A DNA stretch of 64,000 nt from Actinomyces sp. (GTDB lineage Bacteria; Actinomycetota; Actinomycetes; Actinomycetales; Actinomycetaceae). This document shows positions 46,259 to 55,172 of this stretch, piece by piece. The stretch is from positions 62,001-126,000 of the forward strand of contig NZ_JAUMUL010000001.1 of the NCBI RefSeq assembly GCF_030530635.1, read 5' to 3'. Each line of letters starts with the position of its first letter. The first letter of the stretch is position 1. A program made the translations under genes and the position numbers. Under the pieces are notes generated by a model that saw only the letters and a list, made by a program, of their open reading frames with translations, searched no databases and was not told where the DNA came from.

Positions 46259-46314
46259 TGTCGCCGTATCCCCGACTTCCGCCACTTGGCGGCTCGGCCG
46301 GGGATACGGCGACA
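46259..46314 (+). other. Long hairpin inside the iron operon
   Basis: TGTCGCCGTATCCCCG (46259–46274) and its exact complement CGGGGATACGGCGACA (46299–46314) form a perfect 16-bp stem. A second hairpin, CCGCC-N4-GGCGG, sits inside the loop. It lies between the P19-like and DUF2318 genes, 67 bp before the latter. It could be an internal terminator or attenuator, or protect the upstream mRNA; no T-tract follows. A TAGTGT just after it could be a -10 element. Confidence 0.7.
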
Positions 46315-46380
46315 CCGATAGTGTAGGAACAGGAATCATCGCCCCGGTCACGGGGAGTCACCGACAGGAGCGCACACGGA

Positions 46381-47652
46381 ATGCTGGAACGCTTCGTATC
46401 CGTGGTCGGCGGGGCCACCCTGCCCTTTCTGCTGTACGCCGCCCTGACCGTGCTACTGGCGCCGCCCGTCGTCGAGGGGTGGTCACGCTCAAGCCGCTGG
46501 CGATTGGCCTGCGCACTTCTCGGCACCGGGGCCGCGCTGGTCTTCGCCGGCCTGCGGGCATTTGCAGTCATCGACCGGCGCACCGTGGTGAATATCCCCA
46601 CGCTCATCGCGTGCGTGGCCGTCGACGCCGCGCTGATCATCGTGCTCCTCCTGCACTCGCGCCGTCGCACGTGGGGGGTGGACGGTTCACTCGGCTCGGT
46701 GGCGCAGGTGGTTGCCTGCCTGGCGATTGCCTTGGCATTCTTCCGCGCCGTCCCGGAGATCGTGCTGCAGCTCACGGCCTTCATCGAGCCGGGCGAGGAG
46801 ATCGTGTCCTCCGAGATGCTGCTGCGCCTACTGGGTTTCATCGGTGGGTGGGCGGCAGTGGCCCTACTCGCCTTCATCTACTGCCGCACCGCCCGGCGTA
46901 CTCCGGTGCGGCCCACTCGCCTGACCCTCCTGGCCTTCATCATCGCCTTCGCTGCGATGCACCTGATACAGCTGGCCCGAGTACTGCAGTCGGCGCACCT
47001 GATTCGCCTGGGTGGGACGGCCTTCCGGATCATGACCTGGGCCACCAACAACGCCGGCGGTGTCATCCTGCTGATGGCCGCCGCGGTGTGGCTGGTGCCC
47101 ATGGCAATCACCCTGGTGAGGGTGCTCGGGCCCACTCCGGGGCAGGCCAATCCGGCGCGCACCCGAGCCCTGCGTGCCGAGCGTCGTCGCTCCCGCCGGT
47201 GGGTGCTCGCCTCGGGTCTCGGCTTCGCGGCGTTGGTGACCACTCGCACCGTGGCGGTGGCGAAGGTCAATGAGGTCCCCACCCTTTCCGATCCGGAGCC
47301 CTATGAGTTGACCGCCGATGCCGCCGTGGTATCCGCGAGCACTCTGGCCGACGGACACCTGCACCGTTTCGCCTACACGGCCGCCGCCGGCACCGAAATC
47401 CGCTTCATCATGATCCTGAAGAACGGCGGCGCCTACGGGGTGGGTCTGGACGCCTGCGAGTCCTGCGGGCCGGCCGGCTACTTCGAGGCCGACGGCAAGA
47501 TCATCTGCAAGCGCTGCGACGTCGCCATCAATCCGGCCACCATCGGATTCAAGGGTGGCTGTAATCCGATCCCCATTGATTTCACGGTTGCCGACGGCGC
47601 CGTCACCGTGCCGCTGTCCACCTTGGAGGAGCGCGCGGAGGTGTTTGCCTGA
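46381..47652 (+). CDS. DUF2318 Fe-S-type membrane protein
   Basis: 423 aa. About eight membrane helices occupy residues 10–300. The C-terminal domain is exposed and contains five cysteines in the DUF2318 arrangement: C359-x2-C362, C376-x2-C379 and GGCNPIPID (C394). This domain is predicted to hold an iron–sulfur or other metal centre. Proteins of this type accompany P19 and FTR1 genes (Cj1660 in Campylobacter) and probably carry electrons across or on the membrane for iron reduction. AGGAG lies upstream of the ATG. Confidence 0.88.
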   Translation: MLERFVSVVGGATLPFLLYAALTVLLAPPVVEGWSRSSRWRLACALLGTGAALVFAGLRAFAVIDRRTVVNIPTLIACVAVDAALIIVLLLHSRRRTWGVDGSLGSVAQVVACLAIALAFFRAVPEIVLQLTAFIEPGEEIVSSEMLLRLLGFIGGWAAVALLAFIYCRTARRTPVRPTRLTLLAFIIAFAAMHLIQLARVLQSAHLIRLGGTAFRIMTWATNNAGGVILLMAAAVWLVPMAITLVRVLGPTPGQANPARTRALRAERRRSRRWVLASGLGFAALVTTRTVAVAKVNEVPTLSDPEPYELTADAAVVSASTLADGHLHRFAYTAAAGTEIRFIMILKNGGAYGVGLDACESCGPAGYFEADGKIICKRCDVAINPATIGFKGGCNPIPIDFTVADGAVTVPLSTLEERAEVFA

Positions 47653-47653
47653 G

Positions 47654-48943
47654 ATGTTCTTCGTCCACCTGCTGCACCGCTCCTTCACGCGCCAGTTGTG
47701 GCGGCGGTCTCTGATCGCCCTGACCGTGGCGCTATGCGCGTCGATATCTGTGGCTATGCTCGGCGTGGTGCTCGACGTGGGCGATAAGCTGAATGCCGAG
47801 CTGACCGCCTACGGCTCCAATATCGTGGTCCGCCCCAAGGCCGACGCCGTGGTGTCCGGACTGTACGAGACCGAGGAGGACGCCGAGGCGACCGCCTTCA
47901 TCGATGAGGACGAGGTGCCCGGTATCAAGACGATCTTCTGGGCCTACAACATCGTGGACTTCGCCGCCAGGCTCACCGGTCGCGTCGACGTGTCCTCCGA
48001 TGGCGGCCGCGCCCCCGACCTGGCGGTCACCGGCACCTGGTTCGACAAGGAGCTGGATCTGTCCACGGGGCAGACCACTACCGCCGGGGTGACCACGTTG
48101 CGCTCGTGGTGGACGTTGGAGGGGAGCTGGCCCGACGACGAGGCCGACGAGGCGGTCGTCGGCGCCACGCTGGCGGGGCGTCTGGGTGTCACCGCCGGCG
48201 ACACCCTCACCTTGTCGACCGGAACCGGTGAACGGAGCCTTACCGTCACCGGTGTGTACACCTCCGGCGATGATGATGACGGCTCCCTGTACGCCCCGCT
48301 GGCAGTCGTCCAGGAGCTCACCGGCCACGTCGGCCAGGTCGATCAGGTCGAGGTCAAGGCCCTGACCACCCCGGAGAATGACCTGTCGCGCAAGGCCGCC
48401 CGTAACCCGAATGTGTTGTCCGCCGCCGAGTGGGAGACCTGGTACTGCACCGCATACGCTTCCTCCATCACGTACCAGATCGAGGAGGTCATGCCCGGTG
48501 CGGTCGCCAAGCAGGTGCGTCAGGTCGCCGCCGTCGAGGGCAAGGTGCTGGAGAAGACCCAGGCGCTGATGATCCTCATGACCGCTCTCAGTCTGGTGGC
48601 CGCGGTCTTGGCGGTCGCCTCCCTGACCAGGGCCTCACTGGTGGAGCGCACGAGCGAGTTCGCTCTGCTCAAGGCCGTGGGCGCCTCCTCCGCGTCGCTC
48701 AACCGACTGATACTGGCCGAGACCGGCGTCATCGGGGTGGTGGGTACGGCGGTCGGGGCCTTGGCCGGCTCCGGTATCGCCCAGCTGATCGGGCAGGTGG
48801 TATTCGGTTCGGCGATCACCATGCGTCCCATGGTGTATGTGCTGGTGGCGGTGCTGGTGGCGCTGGTGCTACTGAGCGCCACCGCCTCCTCAATGCGCGC
48901 CATCTTGCGGATTCAGCCCGCGACCGCCCTGCACAGGCGGTGA
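47654..48943 (+). CDS. FtsX/MacB-type ABC permease 1 of the iron locus
   Basis: 429 aa. One N-terminal membrane helix (SLIALTVALCASISVAMLGV), a large extracytoplasmic domain (about 45–290), then three C-terminal helices, the FtsX/MacB layout. The ATG at 47654 is one base after the DUF2318 stop. Together with the next gene and the ATPase it forms a MacB-like transporter that in P19 loci moves an unknown iron- or redox-related substrate. Confidence 0.9.
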   Translation: MFFVHLLHRSFTRQLWRRSLIALTVALCASISVAMLGVVLDVGDKLNAELTAYGSNIVVRPKADAVVSGLYETEEDAEATAFIDEDEVPGIKTIFWAYNIVDFAARLTGRVDVSSDGGRAPDLAVTGTWFDKELDLSTGQTTTAGVTTLRSWWTLEGSWPDDEADEAVVGATLAGRLGVTAGDTLTLSTGTGERSLTVTGVYTSGDDDDGSLYAPLAVVQELTGHVGQVDQVEVKALTTPENDLSRKAARNPNVLSAAEWETWYCTAYASSITYQIEEVMPGAVAKQVRQVAAVEGKVLEKTQALMILMTALSLVAAVLAVASLTRASLVERTSEFALLKAVGASSASLNRLILAETGVIGVVGTAVGALAGSGIAQLIGQVVFGSAITMRPMVYVLVAVLVALVLLSATASSMRAILRIQPATALHRR

Positions 48944-48949
48944 TCGGCG

Positions 48950-50305
48950 ATGACTGACCGCTCCCGCGCGAAGCATCCCATGACCAACCGGGGCATGTTC
49001 GCCACCATGCTCATCGGCGCCCTGCTCCGACGCCGCTCGCGGGCTCTTGCCGCGATCGGATCCTCCGTGGTGGGTGCGGCCACCCTGTTCTGCTTGGCGG
49101 CCATCTGCCTGGCGGTACCCGCCCAGATGAGCGCGGAGATGCGCCAGTACGGCGCCAATCTCATAGTGATGCCCGTCGATGCGGGTGCGGGTTCAGTCGC
49201 CGGCGGCTCCGCGTCGGTGGACGCCCTCACCGGCTCGGCCCCTGCGGAGTCCGATGCCGCCGGGACGCGGACCTCACGCATCACCGATGCCGACCTGGGC
49301 GTCGTGGACACCGCCGTGGCCGCCGCCACCGGCACCACCGCCGATCGACTGGCCACCGCCGCCTACCGCTATGAGACCATTCGCATCAACCGCTCCCCGT
49401 ATCTGCTGGCCGGAATCGACGTCGACGCCGTGCGCGCCCTGAACGGGCACTGGGAAATCGAGGGCGACTGGCCCCGTGAGGGGCAGGTACTTGTGGGCAT
49501 GAACGTGGCCGAGGCCGCCGGCCTGGGGGTGGGCTCAACCGTTAACGCCGAGTACCTCTCCAGTGACAACCTCGCTCCGGTCGGTGACTTGGACGACGCC
49601 GCGGCTGCTGGCACGGCGGTCACCGCCGACCCGGCCAAGGAGGATGAGGAGGCGGCGGGGCGGGCCCAGTGGCGGGTGTCCGGCCTGGTCGACACCGGCG
49701 GCGAGGAGGATGACATCGTCTATGTTCCCAAAGCCGCGATTGAGTCGCTGACCGGGACCTTAGACGCCGGCTACGACGTGGTGGAGTTCTCCGTGGATAC
49801 TGCGGTGGCCGGTACGGGCGAGGTCGCCGCGGCCGTCGCCGAGTCCGAGGCCTCCGAGCGCGTCGTCGCGCGGCCCGTCTCCAAGATCTCCAGCGGCGAC
49901 ACTCGCATCATTACCATGCTCAACACGCTGTTCTGGGTAGTGGCGGTGGTGGTGCTCGGTCTGACCCTCGTGGGCGTGTCCACCACCATGACCGTGGTCG
50001 TCGCCGAGCGGCGTAAAGAGATCGGTCTGCGTAAGGCGCTGGGCGCCTCCAGCCGGTCCATTGCCGCCGAGTTCTTCGCGGAGGCCGCGCTGCTGGGGCT
50101 TATCGGCGGACTGATCGGCACCGCCATCGGTTACGGGCTGGCCGTCGGTGTCGGCCTGGGCGTATTCGACCGGCCCATAGCCTTCAGCTGGTGGTTGGCT
50201 ACGGCCTCCGTCGCACTCACGACGCTGGTGGCCGTCATAGCCTCATACTCGCCGGTGCGCCGCGCCTCGCGCATCGACCCCGCGCTGGTACTCAGGGAGG
50301 AATGA
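48950..50305 (+). CDS. FtsX/MacB-type ABC permease 2 of the iron locus
   Basis: 451 aa with the same layout as permease 1: an N-terminal helix (AIGSSVVGAATLFCLAAICLAV), an extracytoplasmic domain and three C-terminal helices, with the MacB-type EIGLRKALGASSRSIAAEF before the second helix. The two permeases are divergent in sequence and probably form a heterodimer. It starts six bases after permease 1. Confidence 0.9.
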   Translation: MTDRSRAKHPMTNRGMFATMLIGALLRRRSRALAAIGSSVVGAATLFCLAAICLAVPAQMSAEMRQYGANLIVMPVDAGAGSVAGGSASVDALTGSAPAESDAAGTRTSRITDADLGVVDTAVAAATGTTADRLATAAYRYETIRINRSPYLLAGIDVDAVRALNGHWEIEGDWPREGQVLVGMNVAEAAGLGVGSTVNAEYLSSDNLAPVGDLDDAAAAGTAVTADPAKEDEEAAGRAQWRVSGLVDTGGEEDDIVYVPKAAIESLTGTLDAGYDVVEFSVDTAVAGTGEVAAAVAESEASERVVARPVSKISSGDTRIITMLNTLFWVVAVVVLGLTLVGVSTTMTVVVAERRKEIGLRKALGASSRSIAAEFFAEAALLGLIGGLIGTAIGYGLAVGVGLGVFDRPIAFSWWLATASVALTTLVAVIASYSPVRRASRIDPALVLREE

Positions 50306-50306
50306 A

Positions 50307-51077
50307 ATGACCGACACGATCGCCGAGCCGCGGACCGGTTCCCCTGCCGACGTCGACGACGTACTACTCGAACTGCGGCACGTGTCCAAGATCTACGGCG
50401 ACCTCCACGCCGTCGACGATCTCAGCCTGACGGTGCCGCGTGGGCAGTGGCTGTCCGTGGTCGGCTCCTCCGGCTCTGGCAAGACCACCTTGATGAACAT
50501 CATTGGCTGCATGGACACCCCCACCCGCGGTTCGGTGCTCCTGGGCGGGCGCGAACTGGGTCGGCTCAACGCCGCCCAGCTGACCGACATCCGCAAGCAT
50601 GTGATCGGCCTGGTCTTTCAACAGTTTCACCTCATTGCGCACCTGAGCGCCATTGAGAACGTGATGGTCGCCCAGTACTACCACTCCATGACCGACCGGG
50701 AGGAGGCGCTGGCGGCCCTGGACAACGTCGGCCTGGCCGACCGCGCCCACCACCTGCCTTCGCAGCTGTCCGGTGGTGAGCAGCAGCGTGTGTGCATTGC
50801 TCGGGCACTGATCAACCATCCTCAACTGGTGCTCGCCGACGAGCCTACCGGCAACCTGGACGAGGCCAACGAGCAACTGGTCCTGGATATATTCTCCCGC
50901 CTGCACGAGGCCGGCACCACCCTGATCGTGGTCACCCACGACGCCCACGTGGCCTCCTGCGGGCAACGGCAGATCCTGCTCAACCACGGACGACTGGTAG
51001 GGGAGAAGCTCAACACCCCGGGTGTGGCACACCGGGACCGTGACATGCTCGACTTCGGGCAGGAGGAACCCGCATGA
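50307..51077 (+). CDS. ABC transporter ATPase of the iron locus
   Basis: 256 aa, LolD/MacB-type. Walker A VVGSSGSGKTTLMN, Q-loop GLVFQQFHLI, signature LSGGEQQRVCIARAL, Walker B LVLADEPTGNLD and H-loop VTHD are all intact. GGGAGGAA lies before the ATG, and the gene overlaps the FMN-binding lipoprotein gene by four bases. Confidence 0.93.
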   Translation: MTDTIAEPRTGSPADVDDVLLELRHVSKIYGDLHAVDDLSLTVPRGQWLSVVGSSGSGKTTLMNIIGCMDTPTRGSVLLGGRELGRLNAAQLTDIRKHVIGLVFQQFHLIAHLSAIENVMVAQYYHSMTDREEALAALDNVGLADRAHHLPSQLSGGEQQRVCIARALINHPQLVLADEPTGNLDEANEQLVLDIFSRLHEAGTTLIVVTHDAHVASCGQRQILLNHGRLVGEKLNTPGVAHRDRDMLDFGQEEPA

Positions 51078-51634
51078 ATCGACTTCAGTCCGTTCCACAC
51101 CCGCACACGCCGCCGACCACTGCGGCCCGCCGGGCACTGGCGGCCGCCGGAGCGGTGCTGGCTGTCTCCCCACTGGCGGGCTGCGGCGGCGGAGAGGCTG
51201 TGCCCGCTCAGGACGACTACGCCGGACGCGCCCAGACCCACAATCCGACGGCCCTGGCCACCGCCTCCGTGGAGGCTCCCGTCGGCTCCGCCACGCCCAC
51301 CGGCGGGCCGTACGCGGATGGGGAGTACACCGCCAGCGAGTCCTACGGGGTGGTCGACGGGGTCGTGGAGGAGGACTCCATCGACGTCACCGTTAGTCTC
51401 AAGGGCGGCTTCATCACCGACGTGTCGGTTACCGGTCATGCCCTGACCGGCACCTCCAAGAACTACATCGCGGGATTCGTGGAGGAGATCGGTGACGCGG
51501 TGGTCGGCCGCAGCATTGAGGACGCCCACGTGACCGCCCTGGCCGGTGCCTCTAAGACCTCGGCGGCCTTCAACGAAGCCGTCGACGCCATCGCTGCGCA
51601 GGCCGCCTCTACCTCTCCCACCTCCGCGCCCTGA
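51074..51634 (+). CDS. FMN-binding-domain lipoprotein
   Basis: 186 aa. Lipobox LAGC (Cys37), a linker of about 40 residues, then one FMN_bind domain: YADGEYTASESYGVVDGVV, VSLKGGFITDVSVTGHA, and the flavinylation-type motif AGASKTS, in which T162 is the likely FMN attachment site. Such proteins shuttle electrons outside the cytoplasmic membrane. Last gene of the iron operon; the divergent apbE would provide the flavin transferase. In Campylobacter P19 loci this end position holds thioredoxin-like proteins instead, so a redox partner appears to have been exchanged. Confidence 0.9.
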   Translation: MNRLQSVPHPHTPPTTAARRALAAAGAVLAVSPLAGCGGGEAVPAQDDYAGRAQTHNPTALATASVEAPVGSATPTGGPYADGEYTASESYGVVDGVVEEDSIDVTVSLKGGFITDVSVTGHALTGTSKNYIAGFVEEIGDAVVGRSIEDAHVTALAGASKTSAAFNEAVDAIAAQAASTSPTSAP

Positions 51635-51721
51635 CCGTGCGGGATCCGTCAGTGCCGGCGGCCGACTCACTGTCCGTGAAGCGCCATGGGCAAGGGCCGA
51701 ATCGCCGGTTAGGCTGGGGCC

Positions 51722-52195
51722 ATGCCGCAGTTCGGATCAGCCAGCGCCGCCGACGCCCCCGCCGCCCCGGCGCCGGTCGACGTCGACCGCATCATGGACT
51801 GCGTGCGCCGTCTGGGGCTGCGTTTCTTCCTCGACGATGAGGGCGATATCGGGATCCCTTGGCGCTACGTCACCGTACATGCCATCTTCCAGGGTGAACG
51901 CGCCCTGCAGCTGCGTGGTGTCTGGCATCGTATAGCAGACACCGAGCATCTGGTCGATCTACGGCGCCTGGCGGAGGACTGGAACTCCACCCGTATCGGA
52001 CCGAAGGCTTACCTGACGATCGCCGACGGCGGAGTGGTGCGTCTGCACGGGGAGGTCACCTACCCGCTGGGTGCCGGTATGACCGACGCCCAGCTGGAGG
52101 ACTTCATATTCACCGGCTGCCGCCTGATCGTCGCCCTCATGCGGGAGGCGGAGGACGTCTTCCCCGATCCCATCCGCGGAAGACTCGATCCGTGA
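51722..52195 (+). CDS. YbjN-domain protein 1
   Basis: 157 aa; LGLRFFLDDEGDIGIPWRY, LQLRGVWHR, WNSTRIGPKAYLTIADGGVVRL match the YbjN fold, which resembles type III secretion chaperones and occurs as pairs in actinobacteria. TAGGCT six bases before the ATG suggests a leaderless mRNA. It overlaps the second YbjN gene by four bases. Function is not established. Confidence 0.82.
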   Translation: MPQFGSASAADAPAAPAPVDVDRIMDCVRRLGLRFFLDDEGDIGIPWRYVTVHAIFQGERALQLRGVWHRIADTEHLVDLRRLAEDWNSTRIGPKAYLTIADGGVVRLHGEVTYPLGAGMTDAQLEDFIFTGCRLIVALMREAEDVFPDPIRGRLDP

Positions 52196-52887
52196 GCCGC
52201 CGCCCGGGTCGGCGGTGGACCGATTTCATCGCCCGACTGTTCGCCAAGTCGTGGGAGCCGCGTGTCCCCGGCGGCCAGGAGGCTTCGGCAGGTGGTGACC
52301 AGGCACGAGACGGCGGCCGTCGGCTGCGGCGGCCCAGGCCGGTGGAGCTGTCAGATTTCGACATCGACTACCCGGAGCGGTCTGTTGCCGATCCGGATTG
52401 GGCGGAGTCGATTTCACCGGATGGCGGCCACTTCGCCGCACCCACCCGCCCGGACGGTGAACTGACCGCTCCGTTGACGCTTGACCGGATTGAGGCCATG
52501 CTCACCGGCCCCATGGGCTATGCGGTGCGCCGTCACCGCGATGCGGATCACGTCTGCCTGCTGGGCACCTGGGACGGTTACCCATTCGTCATCGAGATCC
52601 CCGAGGGGCACGAGGACTGGCTGCTGGTCTCCGGTGATTGGGACAAGCCGGCTCCCGGAGGTGAGCGTGATGAGCTGGCCGCCTCCGTCAACGACTGGAA
52701 TCGCGACAAGTACTTCCCGACCGTCGCCCTGGTGGACACCCCGGCCGGCCCCTTGGTGCGCGCCACCTATCTGGTGGGGATGCGGCCCGGCGTGACCGAC
52801 GCCCAGTTGCGGCTGCATCTGGATACGGCCCTGTCCGCCTGCACCCAGGCGCTCAGCCAGATCGGGCCCCTGCTGCCCGAGCTATGA
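52192..52887 (+). CDS. YbjN-domain protein 2
   Basis: 231 aa from a GTG overlapping the previous stop. A basic, disordered N-terminus of about 90 residues precedes the YbjN domain (LDRIEAMLTGPMGYAVRRHR, HVCLLGTWDGYPFVIEI, VNDWNRDKYFPTVALVDT). It ends overlapping miaA (ATGA), giving a coupled ybjN–ybjN–miaA set, as is common in Actinomycetaceae. Confidence 0.82.
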   Translation: MSRRPGRRWTDFIARLFAKSWEPRVPGGQEASAGGDQARDGGRRLRRPRPVELSDFDIDYPERSVADPDWAESISPDGGHFAAPTRPDGELTAPLTLDRIEAMLTGPMGYAVRRHRDADHVCLLGTWDGYPFVIEIPEGHEDWLLVSGDWDKPAPGGERDELAASVNDWNRDKYFPTVALVDTPAGPLVRATYLVGMRPGVTDAQLRLHLDTALSACTQALSQIGPLLPEL

Positions 52888-53945
52888 GCGCGGCGCAGCA
52901 GTTCGGGGGTGTCGGCCCCCGATCCGGGGGGATGAGGACGACACCGGAGCAGGTCGTATCGCCGTCGGGGAACGGAGTGACCGGGCCGGTGCAGGTGGCC
53001 GTGGTCGGTCCCACCGCCGCGGGCAAGTCCGAACTCGCTCTGGACTTGGCCGACGCCCTGGGCGGCCGGGCCGAAATGGTTAATGCCGACGCCTTCCAGC
53101 TATACCGGGGCATGGATATCGGGACCGCCAAGCTCGCCGTCTTGGAGCGGCGCGGTTACCCCCACCACCAACTCGACGTGCTGGATGTGCACCAGGAGGC
53201 GAACGTAGCCTCCTACCAGCACCATGCCCGTGCCGACCTGCGAGCCATCGGCTCCCGCGGCAATCGGGCATTCATCGTGGGCGGCTCCGGACTGTACGTA
53301 CGCGCCGTCACCGACGCCCTGGACTTCCCCGGCACGGATCCAGACCTGCGCGCCGCCTTGGACTCTCGCGCGCAACGGGAGGGCACTGCCGCACTGTGGG
53401 AGGAGTTGCGGCGCGTGGACCCCGTCGCCGCTGAACGCATTGACACCGCGAACACGCGCCGTATCGTGCGGGCCCTGGAGGTGGTTGAACTCACCGGCCG
53501 CCCCTTCTCCGCCTCGCTGCCCCGCTACGCCGACCTGACCCCCACCGTGCACCTAGCGCTGCGCTGGGACCGCGCCGTCTTGGACGAACGTATCGGGGCT
53601 CGCGCCGAGGCCATGTTTGCCTCCGGATTATTGGAGGAGACCGAGTTGCTCCTGGCTCGCGGCCTGCGGGAGGGGCCAACCGCTCCGCGTGCCATCGGCT
53701 ATGCCCAGGCCATGGCCGTCCTCGACGGGCGCCTAACGGTGCCGGAGGCGATTGCCGACACTGCCGCCGCTACCCGCAAACTGGCCTCCCGGCAGCTCAA
53801 GTGGTTTCGCCGCGACCCGCGTGTGCACTGGCTCGACGCCGCAGCCTCCGACTCCGGCTGGGCGCCGGGGGAGCGCCGACGCGTGGTCGAGCAGGCCGCC
53901 CGACTGGTGCGGGCGGCCGACCGGCACGGACCAGCGGGACCGTGA
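52884..53945 (+). CDS. miaA: tRNA dimethylallyltransferase
   Basis: 353 aa. Adds an isopentenyl group to A37, the step before MiaB. P-loop VVGPTAAGKSELALDLA, DAFQLYRGMDIGTAK (in place of the usual DSxQ), VGGSGLYVRAV and RQLKWFRRDPR are present. The ATG overlapping the upstream stop is used; an in-frame ATG at 52932 is an alternative, giving a more typical N-terminus. Confidence 0.94.
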   Translation: MSAAQQFGGVGPRSGGMRTTPEQVVSPSGNGVTGPVQVAVVGPTAAGKSELALDLADALGGRAEMVNADAFQLYRGMDIGTAKLAVLERRGYPHHQLDVLDVHQEANVASYQHHARADLRAIGSRGNRAFIVGGSGLYVRAVTDALDFPGTDPDLRAALDSRAQREGTAALWEELRRVDPVAAERIDTANTRRIVRALEVVELTGRPFSASLPRYADLTPTVHLALRWDRAVLDERIGARAEAMFASGLLEETELLLARGLREGPTAPRAIGYAQAMAVLDGRLTVPEAIADTAAATRKLASRQLKWFRRDPRVHWLDAAASDSGWAPGERRRVVEQAARLVRAADRHGPAGP

Positions 53946-53993
53946 CCACCTCGGTTAGACATCGGCTGGGCGAATAGGCAATAGGGTGGCCCC

Positions 53994-54959
53994 ATGACCA
54001 TCGCCCCCGGCCTGGCCGGCCGTACCCTCATCAAGGGCCACGCCGCCGGTAATGACTTTCTGCTGTTGATCGACGCCGAACGGGCCACCGCCGTCACCGC
54101 CGGTGAGGTCGCCGCCGTCTGCGACCGGCGTACGGGCCTGGGGGCCGATGGCCTGGTGCGATTGACCCGAACCGCCGCTCTGCCCGGCACCGAGCACTTC
54201 CGGGCCACCGTCCCCGAGGCCGAGTGGTTCCTGGACTACTACCAGTCCGACGGCGCCCCGGTAGTCGGCGCGGGTGCGGCCTACGGCGCCGCCTGCCTGG
54301 TGCTGGCCGCCGTCCTGGACGCGGAGGGTCTCGAGCCGCTCACCGACGGCGCCTCGACCACGATCGGCACACGTGGCGGCGCCCGCACCGTCACCCGCCT
54401 GGGTGGACTGTGGGCCGTGGACGTCGGGCGGGCCCGGCGGGCCGAGCTGGATGGGCCGGCCGCCGATGCGGTCCGCGAGGGTTGGGACACCCTGGTGCGC
54501 ATCCCCGGGCTTGAGGAGGAGCGGGCGGCTCTCAGCCTGGATCTGCCCGGTCGGCATGCCGTTGTAGCTCTGGGCCTTAAGGCGGAGTTCGACGCCGCCG
54601 AACTGGGACCAGCCGGTGCAGGACGAACCCCTGTCTACACGCCCGCGCCGAATGCGGAGACGACCCTGGTGCTGACGGTTCCGCTGGGGGAGCACGCCGA
54701 TACGGTGACCGGTGAGCGGGTGGGCAGGGCGCGAGTGCGAGTACTGGCGCCCGACAAGGTCCGGGCCGGTGTCGAGGCCTGCTGCGCCGCGGCGGTGGCC
54801 CTGCACGAGTGGAGCGGGGCCGGTGCTCCTGCCGACTACCTGCTGAGCCCGCCCGGAGGCGAGGTCGGCGTGCATGTGGGCGCCGACCCCCTGGCGCAGG
54901 GTGGTGCCCTGCTTGCGACCGCCCCGGTGGAACTGGTCGGTCGGATCACGCTCATCTGA
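53994..54959 (+). CDS. DapF-family protein, apparently lacking catalytic cysteines
   Basis: 321 aa. The diaminopimelate epimerase fold is recognisable: IKGHAAGNDFLLLID, VCDRRTGLGADGLVRL and WFLDYYQSDG. But the first catalytic Cys site, normally NADGS-x4-CGNG-x-R, reads QSDGAPVVGAGAAYGAA. The second, normally GETxSCGTG, reads DKVRAGVEACCAAAV, with Gly where Cys is expected. Racemisation by the two-cysteine mechanism therefore seems impossible. It may be a degenerate or repurposed paralogue; many automated tools would call it dapF. TAGGGT six bases before the ATG indicates a leaderless mRNA. Confidence 0.75.
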   Translation: MTIAPGLAGRTLIKGHAAGNDFLLLIDAERATAVTAGEVAAVCDRRTGLGADGLVRLTRTAALPGTEHFRATVPEAEWFLDYYQSDGAPVVGAGAAYGAACLVLAAVLDAEGLEPLTDGASTTIGTRGGARTVTRLGGLWAVDVGRARRAELDGPAADAVREGWDTLVRIPGLEEERAALSLDLPGRHAVVALGLKAEFDAAELGPAGAGRTPVYTPAPNAETTLVLTVPLGEHADTVTGERVGRARVRVLAPDKVRAGVEACCAAAVALHEWSGAGAPADYLLSPPGGEVGVHVGADPLAQGGALLATAPVELVGRITLI

Positions 54960-55172
54960 GCGGAGCCGGGTACCGCGGCGGCATGACGCGATAATCCTGA
55001 CAAATGCCTATAAGGATAGGCTTCAGTCGCTCTGATGCCTATCAACAGGATTCGCTAGGAAGATTCGTATGGACACACCGTCTCAAAGACTATAGCCGTG
55101 GCGGTCTGCGCCCCGTAGGCTGGGGCGGTGTCCGTAGCGTACGGGCACACCCGAAAACGGGAGGGAATCCAC

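Noticed and set aside
54960..55172. ClgR operator upstream of clpX
   Set aside because: I looked for a TTCGC…GCGAA-type inverted repeat and found none; the region has only a probable -10 box and an AT-richer patch.
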